The position numbers and the translations under genes are program-made. The notes under the pieces were generated by a model, which had not been told where the DNA came from, ran no database searches, and saw only the letters and a list, made by a program, of their open reading frames with translations. Below, piece by piece: positions 1 to 9,877 of a stretch of 64,000 nt of DNA. Source of the stretch: Cardinium endosymbiont of Dermatophagoides farinae (GTDB lineage Bacteria; Bacteroidota; Bacteroidia; Cytophagales; Amoebophilaceae). Within the stretch, counting starts at the first letter, position 1; every line of letters begins with the position of its first letter. The stretch spans positions 1 through 64,000 of the forward strand of contig NZ_VMBH01000002.1 of the NCBI RefSeq assembly GCF_007559345.1, given 5' to 3'.

Positions 1-2079
1 TAGTCCAACATGGTGATACGCATCTATACTATGTTCCTAATGAAAAAGACACTTGTCATATCCATAAGGTCAGTATTGATGCTGTTATATTGACTTGTGA
101 TTTTAACAGAGAGGGAGGGGATCCTATAACATGCTCGTTAAGGCTAGATGAACCTCCATACGCTTTAAAGGCTGGTACAAATGTCAAGGTTGCTTATGTA
201 GAAGACAAAGATGGTACACCTATTCATATTAATATCACTTCAGATAACGTATTGGCATTCGCAAAAATATAGATTGGTTAAGTGGTGTGTAACAGATGGA
301 AAAGGATCTATGTATGTAGATACAGGATCATGCAAAAAACCAATATGTAGCAATGAACCGATTAAATTTGGTAATAATACCCTTTTTTACGCCCCAAAAC
401 CTGGTAGTGATGGAAATCATACCATTCATTTAACAGTAGGCAATACTAAAGGTGATACCGCACAAGACTATTTTTTTTCTGTTAAAGTTCAAGACCATAG
501 AATTGAAAACTTTACAGCTGAACTTTCTCTTGTTTCAGAAGAAACACCTCTCTTACCGTTTAAAGATAGGGTATGTAAACTCAAGATCTGTCCATTAACT
601 GATGCAGGTAAGGTGCTTAATTACCATATCAAGGCCATTAAACTGAATGGAGGTAAGTTTATCCTAGGAAAGATGAAATGATATCAAATACGCCTTTAAC
701 AGTAGGCGTCAATACTTTAATGTTTAATCCATGGTTTTTGTTGGGATTTAGAGCCTAGCATCACAATAATCAATGAAAAGGGAGATGAACGTGAAGTGAC
801 CTTTAAGCAGCCATTTGTTGTCAAGGATCCTGACTTTAAAGTAGTTGCTAGTCTAGAAGGTAGTATTGAGAATGGTATGGATAACAGACATATCAACTTA
901 AAGGTTATTGCTCCTTTTAATACTACAAGTGATAAGTTATTTTGTCAAATTATCGTCTATCAGGCGGTATAGAAGGTGATTTACTAAAAATAACAGGCCA
1001 ACCTATTGATCTTAGTGGTATGCTTTCAGTGGGAGATAGTGCATTTAGATTTAGGTTAGGTGAACTAGATACGTTTATGGATAAGATTGATGGTGTCCCA
1101 AGGATTTGTTTTGATATTACTTATCCAGATGGCACAAATCATGAAACAGAAGCTGTAGATTTATCTATTTTCTTATTTGAAGCATTGGCCTCTAAGATAG
1201 AGTCATTATCTGAAGATAGTAAATCGCTTTATAAACTATTGTTCAGACTATAGTTTAAATCCAGAATCAGCCTTTCAAAATTTACAAGCTATAGAACCAG
1301 ATTGGTATAATAGACAATCTAACCTACATAATATACTGGTCTATATGCAGCATGATACGGCTGTTTCTCGTTAAGTTTCGGACGTACTTAATAATCTACA
1401 GACTCTTAAACAAAGACACTAAAGATAGAGTAAAGACTAGAGTATTAACCACTAAGTTATTAAATGATTGGCATAAAGAAATGAATCATATTAACGCTAA
1501 TCAAGAGCCAGATGGTCGTAAAATACATACAAATATATTAGAAAGAGAGGTAAATAGTTTTTCTGATATCTTTCGGTCATGTACAGGTATATCAAATATG
1601 GAAGATGTAGTACAATCTTTAGAAGATGTAATTGTAAAAATTACAGATTTAAAGAGAGAAACAACAAGATTAGATATTAAAAAAGCTGAAAAAGAGGCAG
1701 AATACCAATCTTTTCAAAGAGAAACTAGGCGTTCTGTAGAAGATGAGCGCAAAACTAGAGAGGCCGATGTTGAACGTTTAGAAGAAGAAATAGAAGAACT
1801 CTGTGAGAGTAGAGACAAACTGGAATCTAAAATAAAAAAGCATGATGGGGATATTTCAGATTTAAATGCGTTGATACAGAGTTAAACAGAGTCAATAATG
1901 ATCTGCGATCTAAGTGTAGTAAGTTAGAAACAGAATTAAAAAAGCAAGATAAATACATTGATACTTTATTTAGTAGGGTAAATACGCATAGTAGTTATAT
2001 CGATTTTACTCCTAGTCCTGAACCATCTTTTTTTGTTCGATTGATTACATTAAAAACTATTAATCTCATATTTAGTTAG
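1..2079 (+). pseudogene. Broken large conjugation-operon lipoprotein gene (copy A, 5' cut by window)
   Basis: Decayed relative of the 875-codon gene at 31036-28412. The window opens inside it. At least four frameshifts interrupt the reading frame (near 255, between 681 and 942, between 1245 and 1360, and near 1880). Recognisable pieces lie at 90-272, 211-681, 942-1253 and 1352-1885. The middle part is beta-rich and resembles repeated Ig-like or periplasmic modules; 1600-1900 encodes a Glu/Lys-rich coiled coil. After about 1925 the sequence no longer matches the other copy: this one ends in a different tail with a TAG at 2077-2079. Function unknown; its position at the head of the tra genes suggests an envelope component of the transfer apparatus. 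Confidence 0.8.
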
Positions 2080-2175
2080 ATAATTTTATTCTAAATCAGA
2101 AACATACTTCTTTCCCATTAGCTTGTTTATAATAGTCCTTACAAAGTAAGAATATAACATTAAAATAGAATTAAA

Positions 2176-2415
2176 ATGATATTACTAGATATCACAGGTG
2201 CCCTTGAAGGTTGGATTAACAAGCGGCTATCAGTTGTTAACCTTGGTAGCTAAACTACTGGGTGTCATAGGCGCTTTTAGGCTAGCCTACCTATATAATG
2301 TAGGTAGAGATAGAGGTATGATATTTCATGAATTATTACACTGGATAGCTGCTATTGTCTTTTTTTCATCAATTGGCCATTGTATGATATGATTTCTAAC
2401 TTTTTTAAACTCTAA
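2176..2415 (+). pseudogene. traE: traE-like (DUF4134, VirB2-like) pseudogene, copy A
   Basis: Matches the intact 80-residue protein at 28221-27979. Two small indels break the frame, one just after the start (after the codons for GALEGWIN) and one near the end before the NFF tail. The middle keeps the hydrophobic GYQLLTLVAKLLGV...GAFRLAYLYN segment. TraE proteins are small two-helix membrane proteins placed just ahead of TraF and TraG in Bacteroidota conjugation operons, and are thought to be the pilin-like VirB2 equivalent. This copy should be non-functional. Confidence 0.65.
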
Positions 2416-2438
2416 ATCAGGTAAAAAAATAAACTACC

Positions 2439-2762
2439 ATGCAAAAATTAGTGAATAGCCCGTACTTAAAAGAAAAAGGCTTTTTAGGTCCTTTTTCATT
2501 ATCAGAAGCCTTAGTGGCGCTAGGCATTTGCTGCCTAGCCTATATGGTCTCTTGCTACTGTGAAGATTGATTGCACTACAACCGCATGTGGACCATCTCT
2601 TTAACAAGTCTAATAGTGATTATTTCTTTTTTGATAAAAATATTCCTGAAAAATAGTAATCCTACCTGGTTATCAAGTCTTTTTGCTTATCAGTTTTTGC
2701 ATGTACCGATAGATAGTTTTAGGGTAAAATTTAAGATCAATGCTTTTCTCAAAAAAAGATAA
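2439..2762 (+). pseudogene. traF: traF-like (DUF4133, VirB3-like) gene with in-frame TGA, copy A
   Basis: Reads in one frame from ATG 2439 to the stop at 2762 except for a TGA at 2568-2570, where the other copy (27964-27641) has TGG (Trp). No other frame break is seen, so this is a single nonsense mutation at codon 44 of a 107-codon gene. The product would have two membrane helices. Its 3' end overlaps the traG start at 2740, as in the other arm, pointing to translational coupling. TGA is used as a normal stop elsewhere here, so readthrough is not assumed. Confidence 0.65.
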
Positions 2763-5191
2763 GAAAGAAGACTTACATAGAGTCTTACCTTTTGTAGATT
2801 TTCATGACGATATGACCATATCTGCAGATGGGACTATCTCTATACAATTTAAAACTACTTTAGCCTTTCAGGAACAGTATACGGAGCAACAGTATATAGA
2901 CTGGACGCATATACTCGCTAGTAGTATGAAAGAACTGCCTTGTAACAGCCTTGTTCAACAAGTAGATATATACTACCCAGACCAGTGGCACAATCCATCT
3001 ATAGACAGTAACAAACTTGATTTCTTGAAACAAAAACAGGTTAGGCATACAGAGGGTCGCCCTATACTGCACCATGAATCCTATATCATACTTTCCTTTC
3101 CTGGATTATATAAAAACTATACGCCACTATCTACTTTTTATTCTAGAGATGAGACAAAAAGTTTTAGTAAAAATCCTTTTGCTCATTTAGAAAAGCGACT
3201 CACAATAGCTAAAAAGGATGCCGCCCAATTTCGTCAAAGCGTATCTACCCATCTTCCATTAACTCCTCTTACTGCTGGTGAATTTTCCCATCTGATCCAT
3301 AGATGTTTGTCCTTAAATTTTGAAGACCCAGAAGGTAACTTATATGGTGGTTTGGTTAAAAATAAAGAATATGTACAGGTGGCTAACAGAAAAGCCCAAG
3401 TGATTTCTTTAATAGAGAGTTCTATTGAACCTAGCTATACAGTTCTGGATAAATTCGGCCATAATGGAGGAGTTTGTGCTCCTTTAACAGATGGCCTTGG
3501 GCGTAGCCTAAATTTTCCGCATATCATTTCTAGAGTTATTCGTATGATCGACTCTGAAGCATTCTTAAAAAAACATTTTAATTCATTTGCCTGGAGTGAA
3601 GCTACTAAGCTCGATGAACGGAAGCTGCAAAACATTAGACATATACGTGGCGAGATGGCTGAGTTTGAACAAACCCTTTGCGGAGAAACGAATCAATTGT
3701 CTATTTATCTTTTTTAGTGATACCATTTGGTATAACTGATTTGGATACCCTTAATCAATATAGTTCTCAAGTACTAGCTGCTTTTTCCGGGATAGGCATG
3801 AGGGGTTATTTAGAAACCATAGATACCGCTAATTTGTTTTGCACCGCTTTACCATGTAATGGCAATTAAGTATATAGGCGTATACCTATCCTCCTATTAA
3901 CAGCTGTCGCCCATATAAATAGTACCACACCATTCACAGGCTATAAAGAAGGTGTATTACTAGCCAATAGATACAGAGAACCCATCTATTTCAACCCATT
4001 TAACACCGATTTAGACAATCAAAATGCATTTATTTTCGGTCCTTCTGGCTCTGGAAAATCCTTTTTTAATGGCAAAATGATTAAGGATCGATTTGAAGCA
4101 GGCCATATAGTGATTGTCATTGACAGTGGCGGGACCTATCGCCATTTATTTGAAGCTTTAGGAGGGAAATATATTGAACTCAGTGCAGAAAAATCTTTAA
4201 ACTTAAATCCTTTTTTATTCCCAGCTGAACCATCAGGTAGATACCTGCCAGATAGCAGCAAAATCATCTTTTTGGTCGGGCTCATTGGCAAAATGTGGAA
4301 GGGAGATTTGAATGAAAATCCAATGAGTGAAGTAGAAAAATCTTTACTCTCTCAGTGGATTAGTGATTATTATAGGGATTTACCAGAATCGATCATCCCT
4401 ACTTTAACGGGATTTTATGACTATTTACAAGCATTGGTAGCAGCTAATGGAGAAGCCATTCTTGATCTAAAAAAAGATCAGTTGTTCCCTTTTCAAGAAT
4501 TTTTTATTGTTTTACAGCCATTTGCCCATGGTATTTACAAAGATCATTTTAATGCATTAGCGCAAGACTATCTAGTCGACCATAGGTTAGTATGTTTTGA
4601 GCTAGAAGCCATTAAATGCAATAGCAAACTCTATCCATTGGTGGTACAAATTCTATTTGACTTTGCTTTTGAAATGGTTTCTAAGCATCCAGACGCTACT
4701 AAGTTTATAGACATTGAAGAGGGTTGGACGAATTTAGATGATGCCTCTAGAGAGCATATAGAATCTTTCTATCGAAAAGGCAGAAAAACCAAAACCTCTA
4801 TTCGCATAATAACGCAAGACATTCAAGAAATCAAATCATCTAAGATTGCCAGTGCCATTAAAAACAATGCGGCTACCTTTATCCTTTTGTACAATGAAAA
4901 AGCATCTAGTAGGGAAGAAATAGGTGCTTTCTTAGGTATGAATGCGTTAGACATGCAAAAGTATGCCAGTCTGCGTCGTAAAAACGGTCCAGGTGGTTTT
5001 AGGGAAATCTTTATTAAAGAGATGGGACAGAGTCATGTATGGCTACTAGAACCCTCTCTTTGGAGCATGCTATGTTTACCTCTCATCCATCAGAAAGAAA
5101 CCAAATCGCTGATTTGGCTAAAAAACATGGAAATATAGAAGATGGCATTGCAGAATGGGTATACCATACTAAACAAAAATATTATGTCTAG
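2740..5191 (+). pseudogene. traG: traG (VirB4-like conjugation ATPase) pseudogene, copy A
   Basis: Same gene as the intact 817-residue TraG at 27663-25210, but damaged. A 1-nt loss near 3690 shifts the frame; a CAG-to-TAA change makes a stop at 3867-3869; and a 1-nt loss near 5065 shifts the frame before the C-terminus (LWEHAMF becomes LWSMLCL). The ATPase core with Walker A GPSGSGKS (about 4040-4065) survives within one frame from about 3870 to 5060. TraG powers assembly of the transfer channel. The broken frames make an active product unlikely. Confidence 0.9.
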
Positions 5192-5999
5192 TCATTTTCA
5201 AGGTATTTTATCTTCTTCAGTTCATCTAAACTTAGAAGCACAAAACCTAATGGTGAATATCACTATTGGAAAGATGATTGGCGTAGCAAAGTTATTACTA
5301 TTGCCATTCTTGTTGGTACGTTTAATGGTCTATTATTTTCAGTATCATTTAAGCACTTCCGAGTTATTAAAATCCTGTTATACAAGTCTGTTAACACTAA
5401 TTGTTACCTTTTTGCTTTTACAGTTCTACTTGGATATTTTTCATATGCTAGACAAATTAACCGCTTTGATTATGAATGGATTTGATTGGCATGATCTAGT
5501 TAAACCTGATAGTTTCGAAAGTATAAAAGATCCTGAAATAAGTATCTGGTAACTAATTAAAAATGGTTTTTCGAATTTAACTACTAAAGCTTTAAAATCG
5601 ATATCTCGCATAATGGGTTTAACCACTACTATATTTCGTCATCAAGCTATCCTATTTACCTTACAAGTAGGTCCTTTGGCCATTGCTGCTAGCCTCTTAC
5701 CAGGAAATTTTAGTGGGATAGTTAATTACTGGCTTAATATGCTGATTTCCTTTTTAATGTGGGGGGTAACCATTGATTTGCTAGACTATTCACTGATTTC
5801 TTTGGAATTCAATAATGTAGATGGTATTGGTGCTGCCATCGCTACTTGTCTGATGTATGCTATGGTAGGTCCGCTCACTTCTCTATATATAGGTAACACG
5901 GTAGGAAACAGCCTTTTTTCGATAGGAGAAGCAAAGACGAGTCAGTTTATGGCTTATGGGGCTAGTCATCTGCCAAAATTTGGAAAAAAAGATAAATAA
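5184..5999 (+). pseudogene. traJ: traJ (VirB6-like membrane protein) with one nonsense codon, copy A
   Basis: One open frame from ATG 5184 to 5999 (271 codons), interrupted only by TAA at 5550-5552, where the other arm has CAG (Gln). I place the start at 5184 because it overlaps the traG stop by 8 nt (ATGTCTAG), the same arrangement as in copy B; an upstream in-frame ATG at 5142 lies inside traG. The product is rich in hydrophobic helices (several around residues 30-130 and 165-250), as expected for the polytopic inner-membrane TraJ/VirB6 component. The run of six G at 5761 is intact here, unlike copy B. Confidence 0.75.
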
Positions 6000-6072
6000 T
6001 AATCCTTACTGCGTAAGGACTTGGTTTGGCAAGCAAATGGGAGAAAAGGGTCATAACCCTATTATAAATAAC
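5998..6072 (+). repeat. Hairpin-containing short repeat between traJ and traK
   Basis: Just after the traJ stop the sequence forms a hairpin, TCCTTAC-TGC-GTAAGGA. It is followed by GCAAATGGGAGAAAA and a second small dyad, AGGGT-CATA-ACCCT. The same block sits in inverted orientation at about 24330-24402 in the other arm. Related pieces (CCCATTAGCTTG and a CTTACnnnGTAAG stem) occur at 2112-2150, 28315-28360 and 36117-36276, so this is a dispersed short repeat family. It could attenuate transcription between traJ and traK; there is no long T run after it. Confidence 0.5.
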
Positions 6073-6082
6073 TTAATACAAT

Positions 6083-6745
6083 ATGTTAGATAATAAAGAT
6101 TATCAGTCATCAACCGTTCAATCGATTCATAAGCTAAACAGCTATCATTATGGAAATATCATTAACCTATTACGATTTTTAGTCGTTTTTCTTTTGGTAT
6201 CCTTAGGTGGTTTATCTGCTTTTTTAGGCTATTTGGTATTTAAACAGAACAGAAGTGATTTGGTCTATTTTGCTACCCTTGAAGGGACCCATGTGGGTAT
6301 AAGAAAAGATAATCCAACTAATAACAGTAGAGAATCGTTTGAAGTAGAAAACTTTTCCATGCGTTTTATACAAGATGGTTTTGCCCATAGTGAAAATAAC
6401 TACCAAGAAAACATTGAAAGAGCTTTAACCGTTATGAATAATGCCTCTAGAGTCACCTTAAAAAAGATCTTTTCTGATGATAGTTTGTTTCAAATATATA
6501 AGGAATCTAATGGGGTAACTACAGTTTATGTTAAGAGCATACATGCTGATATACAAAACTATCCCTATAGGTCACAGATCTACTTTCAAACAGATTTAAA
6601 ATTTTTAACCGGTCAAGGAAAAGTTAAAACCCATAGCTACCATCAATGCATTGCATTAGAAATGCAACCAACAGCTAGATGCAGTAAAAATCCCTATGGG
6701 TTAATGATTACCGATCTAACCTTTCTAAACCATGAAGAAAAGTAG
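6083..6745 (+). CDS. traK: Conjugation protein TraK (VirB8-like), copy A
   Basis: 220 residues, intact, matching the 219-residue copy at 24319-23660. The cytoplasmic N-terminus is followed by one membrane helix (about residues 30-50, LLRFLVVFLLVSLGGLSAFL) and a periplasmic domain, the layout of the TraK/VirB8 family. That family links the inner-membrane complex of the type IV secretion channel to the outer parts. The end overlaps traN by 14 nt, so the two are probably translationally coupled. No damage seen. Confidence 0.8.
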   Translation: MLDNKDYQSSTVQSIHKLNSYHYGNIINLLRFLVVFLLVSLGGLSAFLGYLVFKQNRSDLVYFATLEGTHVGIRKDNPTNNSRESFEVENFSMRFIQDGFAHSENNYQENIERALTVMNNASRVTLKKIFSDDSLFQIYKESNGVTTVYVKSIHADIQNYPYRSQIYFQTDLKFLTGQGKVKTHSYHQCIALEMQPTARCSKNPYGLMITDLTFLNHEEK

Positions 6746-7532
6746 CCTTTTAGCATTTTTGATCTCTTATTTTCCTGTTTTTGCATTGGATATAAAAGTT
6801 TCAGATCAATATCCTACTTTGCTGGAACTCAGTGGTACGATTGAAAAGATTTCTTTTGGAAATGGAGATAAAGAATATGTATCTAAAGAAGAAGGTAGGT
6901 TTTTAGAAGTAAAGGCTAAACATCCCGGGACCAGCAAGACCACTATTACAGTATTTTATCTATCCAACGAAGGCAAAAAAAATGAAAAGATTGATGTATT
7001 CTATGGCACAGTTAGTTATGATGCTGGTATACAACCGATGTATGATCTTACACAGCATAAAATTAAACAGACAGAAGAAGCAGAGAAATGGGATACCGAT
7101 GAACCTTTAACTGAATCCTTAACAGAAGCTATAGAATATGTATCCCAGGAACAACCAAATATTAAACGTTTTCATCAAACTAAGCAGAAAGTAAGTTGTT
7201 TTTTGAGTAATGCCGTTAGCACAGGAGAAGAGATTGTTTTAAAGTTTGTATTGAGAAATAGCTCTCCTTATAACTATAAGGTAGGAAGCGTATATTTTTT
7301 AGGTAACAACAAAGACAAAACCGCTATTCCTATTAAACTCGAGCCTAAGCGTATGATAGTAGCGCCTGGAGAGGTCCTACCTATGATTTTCGTTATCAAA
7401 CACAAGGTAGAAAAATCAGGTATAATCGTTCGTTTTGAAGAGAAAAAAGGTCGTAGAGATTTAAGTTTGAACCTACCTAACAGATTGTTGCTGAGTATAC
7501 CCTGTTTGGTTAAAGAATCTAAAGAAGTTTAA
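6732..7532 (+). CDS. traN: Conjugation protein TraN (DUF4138), copy A, intact
   Basis: 266 residues starting with a signal peptide (MKKSSLLAFLISYFPVFA). The N-terminal half (about 20-120) is beta-rich, with a TIEKISFGNGDKEYV segment typical of the TraN/DUF4138 family. The C-terminal half (about 150-260) is another beta-rich module. TraN is thought to be an outer-membrane-associated VirB9-like core component. This is the only intact traN in the window: copy B at 23673-22873 carries two frameshifts. It starts inside the end of traK and is followed 5 nt later by traM. Confidence 0.78.
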   Translation: MKKSSLLAFLISYFPVFALDIKVSDQYPTLLELSGTIEKISFGNGDKEYVSKEEGRFLEVKAKHPGTSKTTITVFYLSNEGKKNEKIDVFYGTVSYDAGIQPMYDLTQHKIKQTEEAEKWDTDEPLTESLTEAIEYVSQEQPNIKRFHQTKQKVSCFLSNAVSTGEEIVLKFVLRNSSPYNYKVGSVYFLGNNKDKTAIPIKLEPKRMIVAPGEVLPMIFVIKHKVEKSGIIVRFEEKKGRRDLSLNLPNRLLLSIPCLVKESKEV

Positions 7533-7537
7533 TTTCC

Positions 7538-8398
7538 ATGGATAAAAAGAAATTAGGTTTTGGATTAGCTGGGTTATTGGTTATTTCTTGGATTATATTA
7601 CGGGATGTAAGAAAAACAAAGAGTTGGCATGAGTTTTTTGTAGCCCCTCCTCCCAAACCTTGTAAGCTACTCGAAAAAGCAGAACCATTATCGGTTACTA
7701 AAGAAACTAATCAAAGAATGAAAGGTCGTTATCAATCGGAACAGGTAGGTTGCTCTTTATTTGAAGATATGGCCAAAAATATCAATCAAGAAGTATCAAA
7801 AGGTGAACCAGAACCAGTTAAAGAACCTGAAAAAGTTAGTGTTAAACTTAAAAAAGTAGTGCAAAAACTTAAGAAAATAGTTCATCCTCAAAAGCAGGAA
7901 AAAAACTACTTTCCAGTATCTTTTGAAAGAAAAGGCAGAAAAAAGAATATTAAGGTAAAAAACAGCTTTTCTGTAGGTTATGTCTATGGGACACAAGAAC
8001 TCAAACATGGCAGAAGTATTAAAATATGTGTCAAAGAAGCTTTTACTTACAAAGGTCAAGAAATCCACAAAGGCGCATTTTTATATGGAATCGTTGCTTT
8101 TGGAAAAGAAAGAATTCTATCTAAATTAGAAATAGCTGAATTTGGTAAAAATGTAGTTCCAGTGGCTATTGGTTTGTATGATTCAGATTATATGATTGGC
8201 CTATTAGTAGAAAATTTACATCCTTTCATTGATCAAGCGCAAAACAAATTGCTTAGTAAAGCAGCTAGTAGTGGCAGTAATTCTTGGATAAGAGAGATCA
8301 GTGGAATAGTAGTAGATGGTATTAAATCCGTTAAAAATGAACAAAAAATAACTATAGACAATAGAAGAAAGGTGTTCCTTAAACCAATAGAAAAATGA
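7538..8398 (+). CDS. traM: Conjugation protein TraM (VirB10-like), copy A
   Basis: 286 residues. One N-terminal membrane helix (about 5-22), a Pro/Lys-rich linker (about 85-125), then the conserved C-terminal domain with YVYGTQELKHGRSIKI, KGAFLYGIVAFGKERI and VPVAIGLYDSDYMIGL, which fit TraM of Bacteroidota conjugative elements. TraM spans the periplasm in the manner of VirB10. It keeps an intact frame in both arms (copy B at 22867-22001). It ends with TGA overlapping the next ATG (ATGA), so coupling to the downstream 304-residue protein is likely. Confidence 0.8.
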   Translation: MDKKKLGFGLAGLLVISWIILRDVRKTKSWHEFFVAPPPKPCKLLEKAEPLSVTKETNQRMKGRYQSEQVGCSLFEDMAKNINQEVSKGEPEPVKEPEKVSVKLKKVVQKLKKIVHPQKQEKNYFPVSFERKGRKKNIKVKNSFSVGYVYGTQELKHGRSIKICVKEAFTYKGQEIHKGAFLYGIVAFGKERILSKLEIAEFGKNVVPVAIGLYDSDYMIGLLVENLHPFIDQAQNKLLSKAASSGSNSWIREISGIVVDGIKSVKNEQKITIDNRRKVFLKPIEK

Positions 8399-9309
8399 AT
8401 AAGTTTAAAAAATATGGTGTGGTCTGTTTATGCCTGCTCATTCCTGTAACCTCTTCAGCAAGTATAGGATCTTCTATCAAATCAGGTTTAAACAAAATCC
8501 TACCTAACGGATTAAAAAAGTGGATACCTGGTCTATCTCCAGAAGAAAAAACCGCCCAGTTAATGGAAGAACAAGTAGGTACCTCTAACAACGTTCTAGC
8601 GCAAATGAAAGATGCGGCTGACAGTATGAGAAAACTAAAAAAGAGTGTGGAAGATGCCAATTCTATTAAAAACCAAGGTAAATCATTATTCAAAGATCTA
8701 TCTGATGCGAAATATGGTAAAGTAGTGCTTGGTATATCAGAAAAAATTAGTGGTATTAGTTTGAACCCAAGTGACTATATTCCTAGTTTAGATTGTACTA
8801 GAGGGCTTAAAAGAGATTGTTCTTTTTCTTGTTATAGAGAAAAATCGCTGTTAAGTAGGGTAGATTCTTTTACGGGTAGAAGTAGTAATTTTCTAAGTAC
8901 AAAACCTCCAAAAAGCTTAAATTCCCTTTGCTCAGATATTCAAAGAGAGTTGCGTCGATCAGATCAGATAAAAATAGCTTCTAAAGAGGCCAATAACAGA
9001 CTGATTCCAGTTTATAAAGAACAGATCAAAAATCTAGAGATTCAAAATAAAAAGATAGATAAAACACTATCTAATCCTAATTTTTATAAAAATGACCCGG
9101 TAAAATATTTTCAATTAGAAAGCATTAAAAATAAAAATATCTTAGATATGGGAGAACTTGTAGAGCGGATCAATAGACTTCAAGTGGCATCAGAAGAAGT
9201 GTCTAAAAAGGATAAAGAAGCTATTGCAGAGCTATATAGTGAAAAGTTAAATAAGGATCTAATACAGCATATCGTTAAAAGTAAAATAAAAAGAAATAGT
9301 AAATTTTAA
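8395..9309 (+). CDS. Secreted coiled-coil protein of the tra operon, copy A
   Basis: 304 residues with a signal peptide (MNKFKKYGVVCLCLLIPVTSSAS). The mature part is mostly helical, with predicted coiled coils around residues 65-100 and 195-270. A short Cys-rich stretch (LDCTRGLKRDCSFSCYREKS, about 127-146) could form disulfides. I do not recognise the family. Its place after traM, a 4-nt overlap with traM, and conservation in both arms (copy B 22004-21090) argue for a periplasmic part of the transfer apparatus, possibly a VirB5-like minor component; that last step is inference. Confidence 0.72.
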   Translation: MNKFKKYGVVCLCLLIPVTSSASIGSSIKSGLNKILPNGLKKWIPGLSPEEKTAQLMEEQVGTSNNVLAQMKDAADSMRKLKKSVEDANSIKNQGKSLFKDLSDAKYGKVVLGISEKISGISLNPSDYIPSLDCTRGLKRDCSFSCYREKSLLSRVDSFTGRSSNFLSTKPPKSLNSLCSDIQRELRRSDQIKIASKEANNRLIPVYKEQIKNLEIQNKKIDKTLSNPNFYKNDPVKYFQLESIKNKNILDMGELVERINRLQVASEEVSKKDKEAIAELYSEKLNKDLIQHIVKSKIKRNSKF

Positions 9310-9858
9310 ATGAAAATGAGTGAAAAATACAAACTAGAAGACGTGAAGGAGTTTGCTCAAAATCCTTTTTTTAAACTACAGGTCAGAGGTACAATTCGAT
9401 GAGTTTTTCATAGATGAACTCTCAAATAAAGCTAAAAATATCATAAAATATTTAATGTGTAAACATTCATTTTCAGAAGAAAAATGCTTATTTAAGCTAA
9501 ATGAGTTTAATAGGTTTATGATATATATAAATATGGATTACCCTTTCGATGGGATAGCAGAATTGTGTGCGTTCAGCACTGTGGCAGAAATTTGTCTTTC
9601 GGCATGTTTCAGATATGATTTTAGGACAAATTTTTAGCATAAACGCCTTATTTTTTCCATAAATTTTAGTAAAAGACTAGAAAAAACTCGTTTTCTGCCA
9701 CAGTGCTGAACGCACACGCAGAATTATGCGCTAAAAAGGTATTAGCCAAAACCAAATATCCAGATCTATATTGGGTGAATAATGATTTCTTTAGTGCCGG
9801 AATCTTTAAACCAAAATATATGGAATGTAACGATATAGAATATCTATTTATATTATAG
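9310..9858 (+). pseudogene. Small basic protein gene, split by a frameshift and a 153-bp insertion, copy A
   Basis: Begins with ATG directly after the preceding stop (MKMSEKYKLEDVKEFAQNPF), loses frame near 9385, continues as EVQFDEFFIDELSNKAKN..., is split at 9564 by a small transposable element, then resumes at 9726 (ELCAKKVLAKTKYPDLYWVNNDFF) to TAG 9856-9858. The uninterrupted order matches copy B at 21089-20298, and it is related to the intact 121-residue protein at 39121-39486 (shared pattern MKM...NPF...ALGELCS...YWVN). Function unknown; the relative beside the plasmid origin suggests a replication or copy-control accessory. Confidence 0.7.
9565..9717. mobile_element. 153-bp non-coding inverted-repeat element (IS66-related MITE)
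   Basis: Perfect terminal inverted repeats of at least 23 bp, beginning GTGTGCGTTCAGCACTGTGG, flanked by an 8-bp direct repeat GCAGAATT at 9557-9564 and 9718-9725. The other arm (near 20420) has the uninterrupted sequence CAGCAGAATTATGCGC, so the empty site is visible in the same window. The ends resemble those of the IS66-like element at 47536-49074, and the 8-bp duplication is what IS66 elements make. It is too short to code for a transposase. Confidence 0.9.
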
Positions 9859-9877
9859 GATAACTATATAAAAATGT

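Noticed and set aside
2439-2762. TGA reassigned to tryptophan genome-wide
   Set aside because: TGA ends several intact genes here (traM at 8398, parA at 43001, the lipoprotein at 56583), and TAG also replaces one Trp codon. Scattered nonsense mutations fit better.
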